Of a DNA stretch of 64,000 bases, positions 22,319 through 32,283 are shown piece after piece (position 1 is the first letter of the stretch; each line of letters starts with the position of its first letter). Below the pieces are notes generated by a model. The model worked only from the letters and a program-made list of their open reading frames with translations, did no database searches and had not been told where the DNA came from. The stretch lies in assembly GCA_025200525.1 (NCBI GenBank), contig CM045761.1:79327551-79391550 (forward strand), in the 5' to 3' direction. This DNA is from Camellia lanceoleosa (Eukaryota > Streptophyta > Magnoliopsida > Ericales > Theaceae). Both the position numbers and the translations under genes were made by a program.

Positions 22319-24954
22319 TCAAACATCAACAAATAAGTCCAGATATTTCTCACGGACTTCCAATTCACGCTCCCAAGTTGCTTCCTCAACCCCGTGATGT
22401 TTCCATAACACTTTGACTAAGGGAATTGTCTTGCCTCGTAAGACTTGGTCCCGTCTATCCAAGACTCTCACCGGTCTCTCATACAAGGCATCCTCATCTA
22501 CCTCTAAGTCGGTCCAATCCAATATATGCGATGGATCTGGCTCATACTTCTGAAGTATACTAATGTGAAGCACGTCATGCACTCCGGAAGGTTGTGGCGG
22601 CAATGCCAAACAATAGGCAACCTCCCCGATCCGCTTAAGGATCTCAAAAGGGCCAATAAACTGAGGGGATAACTTCCCACTCTTTCCAAATCTCATATGA
22701 CCCCGCCTAGGTGATATTTTCAAAAAGACATGATTACCCACCTTGAAAGACAAGGGCCTCCTTCTACGGTCAGCATAACTCTTCTGGTGACTCTACGCTG
22801 TAACCAACCTCTTATGGATAAGTGATGCTTTTTCCGTCGTTTCCCACACTAACTTTGGATCCAACAAAGGTGCATCACCCACCTCGGCCTAACATACTGG
22901 GGATCTACAAGGTCGACCATATAAGGCCTTAAACAGTGCCATGCCAATACTCGATTGGAAGCTGCTATTGTAGGCAAACTCCACTAAGGGTAAGTGTCTC
23001 TCCCACGACCCTTTAAAATCAAGAACACAGCCTCGAAGCATATCCTCAAGGATCTGAATAGTACGCTCGGACTGCCTGTCAATCTGAGGATGGTACGCAG
23101 TACTAAAAGTCAACCTAGTGCCCAAAGCACTCTGTAAGCTCTGCCACAACCAAGTTATGAAACGCGGATCTCTATTCGAAACAATCGTCACAGGGACCCC
23201 GTGCAACCTCACTATGTCCCTGATATACAAGTCGGTAAGGTAGTCTACTGAATCACTTACATACAGTCAACTGGTCAACTACCACCCAAATGGCATCACT
23301 ACCCCGTTGAGTCCTCGGAAGGCCCATAACAAAATCCATTGTGACATGCTCCCATTTCCACTCAGCTATAGGCAAGGGTTGCAACAAACCCGCTGGTCTC
23401 TAATGTTTGGCCTTCACTTGCTGACAAGTAAGGCACTTCGATACAAACACGACCACATCCTTCTTCATACCTCTCTACCAAAACTGGCTATTCAGATCAT
23501 GATACACCTTTGTGCCTTCCAGGTGCACCGCAAGGCTTGAATGGTGAAACTCTTGGAGTACATCCTCTCGGCAAGACTCCGACACAAACAAACGATCATG
23601 GTATCTCACACTCAGGTTAGGATACACAGTCAAGCCCTTCTCTACCTTCCCACTGGAGATCTTCTCTCGGAGCGATTCTACCTCAATGTCACCCTTCTGC
23701 ACTTCTAACAATCAGTTCATAAGTGTTGGTTGTGCAACTACTGAAAATAAGGCTACAGACTCAACAGACTCGTCCAGATGCATGTCAAACTCACCAAGCG
23801 TACCCAACATTTCCCATTCTCGGATAGCAATACAAGCCACACTACTAATAGACTTCCTACTCAAGGCATCAGCCACAACGTTGGCCTTTCCCGGATGGTA
23901 ATGTAGCTCAAAATCATAATCCTCTATGAACTTCATCCACCTTCTCTGCCTTAAATTCAAGTCCTTTTATGTAAACAGATACTTCAGACTCTTATGATTA
24001 GAAAACACCTCAAATCTCTCACTATACAGATAGTGCCTCCAAATCTTCAAGGCAAAAATCACTGCTACTAACTCTAAGTCATGAGTAGGGTAGTTCCTTT
24101 CGTGGGTTTTCAACTACCATCAGCCATAGGCTACTACCTTTCCCTTTTGCATCAATACATAACCTAAACCTTCCCGTGAAGCATCACAATACACTGAATA
24201 GCCCAAGTCCCTCTCCAGAATAATCAAGACTGGAGTGATGGTAAGTCTAACCTTAAGCTCTTGGAACGACTTTTCACAAGTCTCACTCCACACAAATTTG
24301 ATTCCTTTCATCGTCAATCTAGTCAGAGGCGAAGCTAATCTGGAGAAATCTTTTACAAATCGACGATAATATCTGGCCAACCCCAAGAAACTATGGATCT
24401 TGAAAGCATTCTTAGGTTGTGCCCAATCTTGCACTGCCTCTATTTTGGATGAATCTACAGTCACCACTTCCCCAAATACCACATGGCCTAAAAACTTAAC
24501 CTCTTTTAGCCAGAACTCACACTTCCCAAACTTAGTATACAACTTATGGGCCCTAAGCAACTCAAGCACCACTCGCAAGTGTTCATCGTGCTTTTCCTCA
24601 GAGGGTGAATAAATCAAGATATCATCCACAAAGATGACTACAAAACGGTGTAAAAACTCTTGGAAGATTCGGTTCATCAAGTCCATAAATATAGTTGGAA
24701 CATTGGTTAGCCCAAAAGGCATCACAAGGAACTCATAGTGGCCATACCGTTTACGGAATGCCGTCTTCAGGATATCCTCCTCCCTTATCCTCAACTGCTG
24801 GTAACCCGATCTCAGATCTATCTTAGAGAAACACTGAGACCCTTTCAACTAATCAAACAACTCATCTATACATGGCATCGGATACTTCTTCTTAACCGTT
24901 ACCTCGTTCAACTTTCAGAAATTGATACAAAGTCAGAGGGCTGGTGCTCCCCAA
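22319..24954 (-). pseudogene. Gypsy B pol remnant: RT, RNase H, integrase, chromodomain
   Basis: Read on the minus strand from 24954. The RT palm has [25 protein letters not shown] and [12 protein letters not shown], and catalytic FVDDILIYS near 24620. RNase H has [13 protein letters not shown], and its end reads [16 protein letters not shown] (~23860-23910). The integrase zinc domain is HSSLAVHLEGTKVYHDL. The core has SNRDPRF and AYHPQIDRQSERTIQ. The C-terminal part has KISPRRGHMRFGK and the chromodomain-like KVLWKHHGVEEATWERE (22319-22753). Frameshifts and stops lie at 22754-22889, 23231-23474 and 23960-24120. Protease and the RT start are deleted. The chromodomain class targets insertions to heterochromatin, which fits its nested position. 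Confidence 0.9.
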
Positions 24955-26302
24955 CTTTCGGGACTTTCACTCTGGACACTCCAACCAACTTAATTTTAAA
25001 TGGAGTCCATCCTCTATCTCCTCCCAAACAATTATACATATACAATGTATCCAAAACATCGTTATATACAATGACTATCAACAACACATATTCAATGATT
25101 TAATCATACCGTCATATTCAATGACATAGTTCAAATGATTAGTTTCAATTCACCCAATTCTCATGCAATTTCTACAAGAATCATAGATATACTCCACCGA
25201 TAGCCCAAAACATATATTTCTAAATAGATATACAATCTATGTAACAGGTAATTTATCAAATTTCTACAGGTGAGTGATTTAACAAATCCAACTACACCAT
25301 TCATTCATACATCCTCTCAATTTCACATATTCCATAACAATTCCATTATTTATACAAAATAATCATTCAACACAAATTAGGACAAATATTTCCCTTTTTC
25401 AAATATCAACCCCAAGGTCAAATTTCACCATTTTAACCCAAGGTAACCTCATATTCAAAGCCCTAAATCCATTTATAGAACCCAACATAAAAACTCCCTT
25501 TTTAATTTGAGTCCAAACCCTAACTGTACCCAAATCACACCCAAAACTCATCATTTATACATAACAATAAATAACTAGGTTAAAGATCATAACAAAGTGT
25601 AGAATATCCCTACCTCAAGAGTGGAAGCCCAAAGAAGAAGAGGAAGAACTTCAAAAATTGCCCAAACTCATTTTTACTCGGATCAAATGGAAGCCCACAG
25701 GATACTCCACCTTTTTCTCAAAGGAAGTAGGGTAGAGATGCTTAGATCTTGGAGTATTTGTAGAGAGAAGTCAAGTTTTAGAGAGAGAAGGAACCGATTT
25801 AGGGTTTTAGGGTGAAAAGGTATAAAATTTCTGTTTAAGAATGAGCTGCTGCGAAGCAGGGCTCACTCGAGCTAAGGAGTTGTCGCCCGAGCGACTAAAC
25901 ACAACAAGTGACCTCGGTCGAGCGCAGAATACATACCTTTAGAAGTTTTACAGAAAGCCACGCTCGAACGAAGAACTTCACATTCTTAGAAATTCTACGT
26001 CTGGGAAAAAAATACTGAGAACTCTCAAATCTCGCTTGAGTGCAAGAAACCTCACTCGAGCGAAGAAGCAAATTTCACAAGGCTCACTTGAACGCAAGAA
26101 GCCTCGCTTAAACGAAAAAGAAATTTTCTAGACAACAACAACTTGAACAACTAGCAACTAACCTGCTTCGAAGATGCCCAAGAAATTCCAATACTCAAAC
26201 CCAAAGACAATTAAGGAAAAACAAAACATGGATGACAATATTAAACCACAAAACCCGAGTCCGGAATATAACAAAGGTCGGGTCAAAACCAGGATCGCTA
26301 TA
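24955..26302 (-). mobile_element. 5' LTR of gypsy B, truncated
   Basis: Matches 20456-21866 of the other LTR. It starts at the deletion junction TTTCGGGACTTTCAC and ends GGATCGCTATA. Palindrome-derived pairs remain at 25864/25884, 26033/26053 and 26085/26105, each 20 bp apart, with extra sites at 25915 and 25961. The partner of 25961 was lost in a small deletion relative to the other LTR. Confidence 0.9.
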
Positions 26303-26307
26303 TTCCG
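26303..26307. repeat. Target duplication TTCCG (right) of gypsy B
   Basis: TTCCG matches 19747-19751 on the other side of gypsy B. It marks the exact re-entry into solo LTR C. Confidence 0.9.
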
Positions 26308-26681
26308 CTCGAGAGCAAGAAGTGTCGCTCAAGCGCAGAATACACACTTCCAGTAGTTTTGCAGAGAACAGACCATCACTCGAGCACAAGAAATGTCGCT
26401 TGAGAGCAGAAAGAACCGCTCGACCGTAGAATACATTCTCCCAGTAATTTTGCAGACTTGCAAATGTATTAAGAGTTTGCAAAGCCCGCTCGAGCGCGGC
26501 AAAAATTTGGGCAACAAAGGTTTGAAAACTAAGCAACCAACCTGTTCCAAACATGCTCTAACCAACTCAATAGCCAAACTCAAGCAAGAGTAAAGGGGAA
26601 AAGAGATGAACCACATTTGAGAACCATAAAACCTGAGTTCTAAATTATCAAATGGGTCTAGTCAGAACCAGAATCGCTATA
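26308..26681 (-). mobile_element. Solo LTR C, right part
   Basis: Continues LTR C after gypsy B and ends AGAATCGCTATA at 26681, followed by the target duplication CTAAC. Palindrome-like sites start at 26306, 26326, 26377, 26397, 26417 and 26487; the first five fall into 20-bp steps, including a triplet. Confidence 0.88.
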
Positions 26682-26686
26682 CTAAC

Positions 26687-27290
26687 AACATTATTTCCAA
26701 GAATCTTGTAAGTGATGATATTGCAGAAAATCAACCAAGTATGGAGAGTATTTACATAAAAGAAAATAAAGAAAATCCATTACGCAAACATGAAGAAGAA
26801 GTGACAATGGAGAAACTTCAAGAAATATATGCTCTTCCAGAAAATGACTCAAATCTACCAAAGGAATGGAAGTATGCTTATGGCCACCCCAAAGACCTTA
26901 TCATAGGTGATGTAGTAGAAGGTATAAAAACTTATTCCTCTGTTAAAAATGTTTGTGGTAAGTTAGTAGTTGTTCACAAATTGAACCAAAATCGTTTTTA
27001 GAAGTTGAAAATGATGAAAATTGAATTTTAGCAATGTAAGAAGAATTAAATCAATTTGAAAGGAATGAAGTTTGGTTTTTGACCCCTCGACCTAAGGATC
27101 ATCCTGTTATTGGTACAAAATGGGTTTTTTGATGAAATAAAATGGATGAATCCGAAGTTTGTTATTAGAAACAAAACTAGATTAGTAACTCAAGGTTATA
27201 ATCAAGAAGGGGGCATTGATTTTGATAAAACTTTTGCACCAGTTGCTACGCTTGAAGCTATTAGAATGTTTTTTCTTTCTTGTTCAATGC
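26687..27290 (+). pseudogene. Sirevirus D, continuation (IN-RT linker and RT start)
   Basis: Resumes the Sirevirus frame after the nested insertions: NLVSDDIAENQPS, YIKENKENPLRKHEEEV, ALPENDSNLPKEWKYAYGH and GDVVEGIKTYSSVKN. It then reaches the RT entry with [18 protein letters not shown] and [13 protein letters not shown]. It breaks off at about 27265-27290, so the palm and RNase H domain of this body are gone. Frameshifts and stops occur at 26970-27130. Confidence 0.85.
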
Positions 27291-27900
27291 GCATATAAGC
27301 ACATGTATGGAAGATAAACTTCTACTTAGACAATTAAGTAACACTTTCATGCCTTCTTGTTGGATGGCTTGGTATATTTTTGTTGAGCACATTTCCTAAC
27401 ACTTTTATTTTTATAGCTCAGTTATTTCCTGTTGCAACTTCTGCTCACCAACTGTTTGATGCAACGCCTAAATAAAAAATTCACCACAGAACAATTACAA
27501 CATGTTGGAATATCTGGACAGCCATCATTTTAATGGTCTTGGGTGTTCAATTGTTGGCCATGTGGTAGATTTTTCTTGGATATCAATGGGCTAGGGTTTT
27601 GAGGGCTGAATATCTTTGTTCGGGGTTGTAAATAAAACTACAACAATAGTAATTCGCATGCTCTGTGATGTAGGATAATTTATTTTTATCACCAAATTAA
27701 GGTTTAATTTTAGGTTTGGCTTATAAATGAATGTTTATGAATGTTTTTCACTTGTTAAAAATTGTTGGGCTTGTTTGAAATTTTTATGAATTTTTATGAA
27801 TGTTTTTTGAAATTGTTGGCCTCTCATAAATTTTTTTACGAATCATAGTCTCATAAATTCGTTCTGCAATGTTTATAATGTTTCTTTTGACAGTTCCAAT
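27291..27900. other. No feature recognised
   Basis: A/T-rich sequence beginning where the Sirevirus RT stops. I see no coding frame, terminal repeat or RNA gene. It may be host intergenic sequence, or an intron of the UGT gene whose last exon follows. Confidence 0.5.
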
Positions 27901-27901
27901 T

Positions 27902-28141
27902 CAATAATTAAGAAGGATTGGAACTTGTTGATTGATGTTGGAGAGAACGTGGTGAGGAGAGAGAATATAGAGGCCGCTGTGAGGAGGGTGATGGACGACA
28001 GTGATGATGATAGAGAAGGCTAAAGTGCTAAGGGAGATGGCATTGAAAGCTGTTAAAGAAGGTGGATCATCTCATAGAAACTTGACGGTGTTGATTAAAG
28101 AGCTTGAGCAACTAAGAGATCATAGGACTAAGGATGATTGA
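27902..28141 (+). pseudogene. UDP-glycosyltransferase C-terminal fragment
   Basis: One frame reads KKDWNLLIDVGENVVRRENI and EAAVRRVMDDSDDD. After a one-base frameshift at about 28010 the next frame reads EKAKVLREMALKAV, KEGGSSHRNLTVLIKE and LEQLRDH, ending in TGA (28139-28141). EGGSS followed by a short helix and a C-terminus is typical of plant UGTs (family 1), enzymes that transfer UDP-sugars to small molecules. The PSPG box and the rest of the gene are absent. Recognition is from family patterns and which UGT subgroup is unknown. Confidence 0.7.
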
Positions 28142-28392
28142 GGGTTATTACATTGTCTATGTCTCTGTTCTTCACTACTTATTCCATTTTGTTGAAATAA
28201 GGCATTCGAATGGCTTTTAATAGCTAAATTTTGTATATGGTTGGAAATTGAATGCTACAGGTTGTGGAGAAATATTTTTATTGAATGGTTGAAAATTAAA
28301 TGAATGAATGGATGGATGAATAATTTTGTATATGCACAGGTTTCAAGTGGCACAAAAAATATTATAGAACAAATTATAAAGACTAAATGAGA

Positions 28393-28820
28393 CCTTTTGG
28401 CGACTAAACAAATATCACAGGTTGGCTTTTGGCTACTAAAATTTTAGTCGCCAATTGTAAAAAGGAAACTTTTGGCTACTAAATGTTCAGTTGCCAATTC
28501 TCAAAAAGTGAAACTTTTGATTATCAAAAATTTAGTCACCAAACATACATGCTCAATTGGCTACTAAATAATTTAGTCACCAAAAGTAAAAATATATATT
28601 TAATTATTTTTTTTAAAAAATATATGGTGAATAAAGTTTTAGTCGCCAATAGGTCATTTTTGGCTACCAAAAAAATTTTAGTCGCCGATTGTTTCCCCAA
28701 CGATCTATTGGCAACCAAACGGGTGATCAAATATATTAGTCGGCAAAAGTGATTGGCGACTAAAAAATAGGCTTTTGGCGACTAAAATTTTAGTTGCTAA
28801 AAGTGAAATTTCTTGTAGTG
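28393..28820 (-). mobile_element. CACTA transposon end with subterminal repeats
   Basis: The minus strand starts CACTACAAGAAATTTCAC at 28820, the classic terminus of plant CACTA (En/Spm) elements. The next ~430 bp hold about a dozen copies of GGCGACTAAA / TTTAGTCGCC and decayed forms in both orientations (for example 28399, 28436-28455, 28637, 28752, 28780), like the transposase-binding subterminal repeats of the superfamily. No matching left terminus was found within 27300-28390, so the element is truncated, or its other end lies outside the host block. Confidence 0.75.
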
Positions 28821-29119
28821 ATATATATTGGCAATAAAAGAAAAAATGGTTTATTAGGCTTTTATGAGATAATTGATAGTGAGGGTCTAGGTTAGTAATA
28901 ACTGGGTAAAATTTATGTCCAGTGCTTTGACATAGTGTGAGATTGAAACAACCGTTTACCAAACCCATGAAGAATATATATATATATATATATAGATGAG
29001 CCAATATGCCCAGAATACCCAGAACTTTTTCATAGTTACACTGATCTTGAAATCTTTGACAAATTGAAACAAACCAAAATGAAAGACAAAAGTATACCCA
29101 TTTATACCTCTGCTTTCTT
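28821..29119. other. No gene seen; TA microsatellite
   Basis: A/T-rich host-like sequence with a TA microsatellite at about 28974-28996. No coding frame is supported. Confidence 0.6.
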
Positions 29120-29377
29120 CTCATTTTTTCCTCTGTTCATACTTTTGTTGAGAGCTTCAATGAAACAGAAGACATCAAAAGATAACAATTCCTAGATGGT
29201 TTGTTCTTTGGAACAACCACTTCTTTATACCAAGTATGTCGCTTCTTCTTCTTGCCTTCTAAATTGTGTCGTCTATCTCTTCCTTAGACTTTTTCCATAT
29301 TGTTGTCACAGATTGAAGGAGCAATTCTTGAAGATGGTAAGAGTCTCAACAACTGGGATGTTTTCACTCACATTCAA
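29120..29377 (+). pseudogene. GH1 beta-glucosidase remnant, first two exons
   Basis: Exon 1 (about 29120-29233) encodes a hydrophobic leader-like stretch (FFPLFILLL) and, after a frame change, FLDGLFFGTTTSLYQ, then a GT donor (GTATGT at 29234). A 78-bp intron ends in CACAG at 29311. Exon 2 (29312-29377) encodes IEGAILEDGKSLNNWDVFTH. SSYQ-IEGA-LEDG-LSNWDVF is the N-terminal signature of plant family 1 glycosyl hydrolases, which release aglycones from glucosides, usually in vacuole, plastid or cell wall. The catalytic TFNEP and ENG exons are missing. A further exon lies at 32168, with solo LTR G between. Confidence 0.8.
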
Positions 29378-29455
29378 GTTATGTAAAGTGTTTTTTGTCT
29401 TTGCAAAGCTTGGAATTAGTGTATCATATCTAGAAGTAAATACCCATAATAATCA

Positions 29456-29460
29456 TGTTA
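29456..29460. repeat. Target duplication TGTTA (left) of solo LTR G
   Basis: TGTTA here and at 31636-31640 flank solo LTR G exactly. Confidence 0.9.
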
Positions 29461-29649
29461 TATAGCAATCTCGATTTCACCTCGACCTTTGCTGTGTTCC
29501 AGACTCAGACTTTATGATTGTATGTTGTTGCCTATGTCTTATTTCCTTCCTTTAATTCTTTGAAATTGGGTTTTGGGACTTGTTGGGTGAGTTTGGAACA
29601 GGTTGGTTGTTAGTTGGTATAATGGTTGTTGCCCAAATTTTGGTCTCTT

Positions 29650-29995
29650 CGCTCGAACAAGGCTTTTTGTGCTTGAGCGAGCCTCGTGTAATTTGCTTCT
29701 TCGCTCGAGCGAGGTTTCTTGCGCTCGAGCGAGAATTGAGGGCCTTCAGGTTTCTTTCCCAGACGCAGCTTTTCTGGAAAGATGTAAGTTCTTCGCTCGA
29801 GCGAGGCTTCTTCTGCTCGAGCGAGCCTTGTGGAATTGTTTCTTCGTTCGAGCAAAACTTCTTGCGCTCGAGCATGCGTCTGCATCTATGGCAGACCTGA
29901 AGCTTTGCATTCTGCACTCGAGCGACGCTTCTTGCGCTTGAGTGAGGTTACTTGTTGTGTTTGGTCGCTCGAGCGACAACTCCTTCGCTCGAGCG
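29650..29995. repeat. Palindrome pair array in solo LTR G
   Basis: Twelve CGCTCGAGCG or one-to-two-base variants start at 29650, 29670, 29702, 29722, 29794, 29814, 29845, 29865, 29915, 29935, 29966 and 29986. They form six pairs, each exactly 20 bp apart. Linkers are 10 bp and differ (e.g. AGGTTTCTTG, ACAACTCCTT). Distances between pair starts are 52, 92, 51, 70 and 51. Confidence 0.95.
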
Positions 29996-30060
29996 AAGAC
30001 CGCGTATATCAGTTCGCAACAGAGATATTTTACACCACTTTTGATCTTCTTTTTCCCTAA

Positions 30061-30069
30061 AAACCCTAA
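30061..30069 (+). promoter_or_regulatory. Telo-box in LTR G
   Basis: AAACCCTAA, 65 bp past the last palindrome. A matching AGGGTTT (reverse strand) lies 66-67 bp from the first palindrome in both A LTRs and the left B LTR. Telo-boxes bind Myb-type factors in plants; function in this LTR is inferred. Confidence 0.6.
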
Positions 30070-31635
30070 CCTAGTACCTTCTCTCTCTAAAACTCTCTCT
30101 CTACAAATACTCCATGGCCTAGGGTCATTCTACCCTATTTCCTTTGTTAAAAAGATAGAGTTTTGCATGGGCTTCCTTTTTTGAGTTTGGTAATCTTCAA
30201 AGTTTCTTCCTTCTTCTCCTTTGAGCTTCTACACTTGAGGTAGGGATATTCTACTCTTTGTTATGAGTTTTAACCTAGGTATTTGTCATTTTGTATAAAT
30301 GGTGGAATTTGGAAGCATTTGGGTGATACTAGGGTTTGAACTTAAAGTTTGAAAGAGGGGTTTACTATTTTGAGTTATGAGAATAAATGTTGGGTATTGA
30401 AGATGGGATTATATGGGTTAAAATAATGAAATTTAGACTTGTGGTTGACATTTGGAAAAAAAAAATGGGAAAAATTACCCTAATTTATGTTAAATAATTA
30501 TTTTGTATAAATAATGAAATTGGTATGGAAAATATGAAATTGGGAGGATGTATAAATGAATGGTGTAGTTAGATTTAATAAATCACTCACCTATGAAAAT
30601 TTGATAAATTATCTATTGATAGATTTATTTATCTATTTAGAAATATCTGTTTTGGGCTATCGGTGTAGGATAGCTATGATTGTTGTAGAAACTACATGAG
30701 AATTAGGAAGATTAAGACTAATCAATTGAATTATGTCGTTGAATATGACGGTTTGAGTAAAACATTGAATATGTGATTTGATTGGTCATTGTATATGGCA
30801 ACGTGTTTAAATACATTGTATATGTATCAATGTTTGGGAGGAGATAGGAGATGTACTCCATTGTTTGGGAGGAGATAGGGGATGGAATCCATTGATAATT
30901 AAGTTGGCCAGAGTGTCCAGGGTAAAAGTCTCGAAATCTTGTGTGTATTTGGGTGCCGGTTCCCTCGGATGTGATTCCGTAAAATGGCAAGAAAATATAA
31001 GTGTTTTAATGATGTTTGTTATTAAAGTGTTAATAAATAAGTTGCAGTCTCATTTTGAATTGTTGAGATAACAATGAACTATGTTAATAAACTGATTTGG
31101 ATAAATGAATAGAAATGGACCAAAACATGGCTGTCGATATTGATTGGTCATAAAAAGTGTGTAAATTGGTTTACAAATATCGAATATTTATCTGATGTTG
31201 ATATCTTAGTTAATTCTCATTTAGCATATCTCTATTGGGCTTTGGCTCACCCTACTTGGGAAACCATTTTCAGGTACATGTGACATGCTACTTCCAAAGA
31301 CATAGCTTGGGAGGTTTAGGGGTTGAAGGCTCCATTTTGCTATTTTTGCTTTGTGATAAGTGTAAATCCAAGCCGAGGGCTTTATATGTAAAGAGCTAGG
31401 ACTCTTCTTTTGTTGTAACCAAGTGATAACTTAGAAAGATGTTAGCCCGTAGGGCACTCATTTTGTTGTTAGCAGTTAGAGTTACATGCTATAGTTTCAA
31501 GACGAACATTTATGAAAGCGTAATGCATGTAATATCCTTTGTAATATAAACTCTAATGAATGAAAATATAACATTTCTATCGTGTTTATAGATCTTATAA
31601 ATAGATGATTTATATAATATTTTGAGGGCGTTACA

Positions 31636-32167
31636 TGTTAAGACCCAACCAAAGCCATTTGACCATGCCCTGTTACCAATGTTAACTTACTATATACTAA
31701 AAGTGAACAACAAGCAACATTGCTCTACTATACTAGCAATAGCAAGTCATGAATGTGAGGGGGCAAAAAATGCCATATAAATTAATAAATTTTAATATTT
31801 GAAACAAGCTAATTATAGTAAAAAATTATTTAATATATGACATTTTTTTTTCCAATCAAACATGATGGCAAGCAAAGCACCTATACAAATAAATTTAGTT
31901 TTTATTTTACAAATTAATATTTCATTGAGTTATTCCAATCATTTAACTCTATCAGATTTGATTTTAAATTTAAATTTGATTTTGTAAGAAAAAAGTTTAC
32001 TTGTATGAGACCCTTTGTGCCAACCATACATCAGCTTGGCTTTCCAAAATCTTAGTCTGGCAGCTGACACTTCCTCCAAGCAAAGGGCTAATTAAAGTGA
32101 AAGCACTCTTAATTATAGTTGCATGTTGTATTTGATAATTTGATTAATGAAATCAATGTTGGTGCAG
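31636..32167. other. Host sequence between solo LTR G and GH1 exon
   Basis: A/T-rich, no coding frame; presumably intron of the GH1 remnant. It ends in a T/G-rich acceptor TTGGTGCAG at 32159-32167. Confidence 0.5.
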
Positions 32168-32283
32168 CCAAAACACGGTGGATTCATAGAAATTGTAGCG
32201 TGTGCATTCATTTACGAGTCATTGACAGACAATGAATTTGATAAAGAAACTGCAAATAGGGCCTTGGCTTTCGATTTGGCCTG
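32168..32283 (+). pseudogene. GH1 beta-glucosidase remnant, internal exon
   Basis: An acceptor-like GCAG precedes and GTAAG follows a 116-bp open exon: PKHGGFIEIVACAFIYESLT and DNEFDKETANRALAFDLAW. It matches the GH1 segment normally reading G-K-I-G-I-V ... EPL-D-E-D-K-A-A-RA-AF--GW, which lies after the TFNEP exon. Same strand and gene family as the exons at 29120-29377. Several intermediate exons are missing, so the gene is dead by deletion as well as by the insertion of LTR G. Confidence 0.75.

Larger units (their letters stand above)
19752..26302 (-). mobile_element. Gypsy B: Tekay/Del-like chromovirus, truncated
   Basis: A minus-strand chromovirus with 3' LTR 19752-21866, PPT 21867-21881, pol 22319-24954 and a truncated 5' LTR 24955-26302. 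Primer site, gag, protease and the first ~700 bp of the 5' LTR are missing, apparently by one deletion joining the start of RT to LTR text at TTTCGGGAC. TTCCG precedes it (19747-19751) and follows it (26303-26307): a perfect 5-bp target duplication inside solo LTR C. Chromodomain and integrase motifs point to the Tekay/Del lineage. Confidence 0.9.
29461..31635 (+). mobile_element. Solo LTR G (2.18 kb), plus orientation
   Basis: Starts TATAGCAATC and ends GGGCGTTACA, with a perfect TGTTA duplication on each side. It is in the same family as LTRs A, B and C but in the opposite orientation: palindrome array 29650-29995, telo-box 30061-30069, CT-rich stretch 30081-30108, doubled GGGAGGAGATAGG block at 30831-30893, and GGGCTATCGGTG near 30653. 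No gag or pol. It inserted between exons of a GH1 gene and then lost its body by LTR recombination. Confidence 0.93.

Noticed and set aside
29552..29979. Several overlapping frames on both strands with RSSE / LERG / ARA repeats in LTR G (and similar at 176-526 and 6003-6356)
   Set aside because: They are translations of the palindrome array. The 20-bp period changes frame from pair to pair, and all frames are equally open, so this is not coding.
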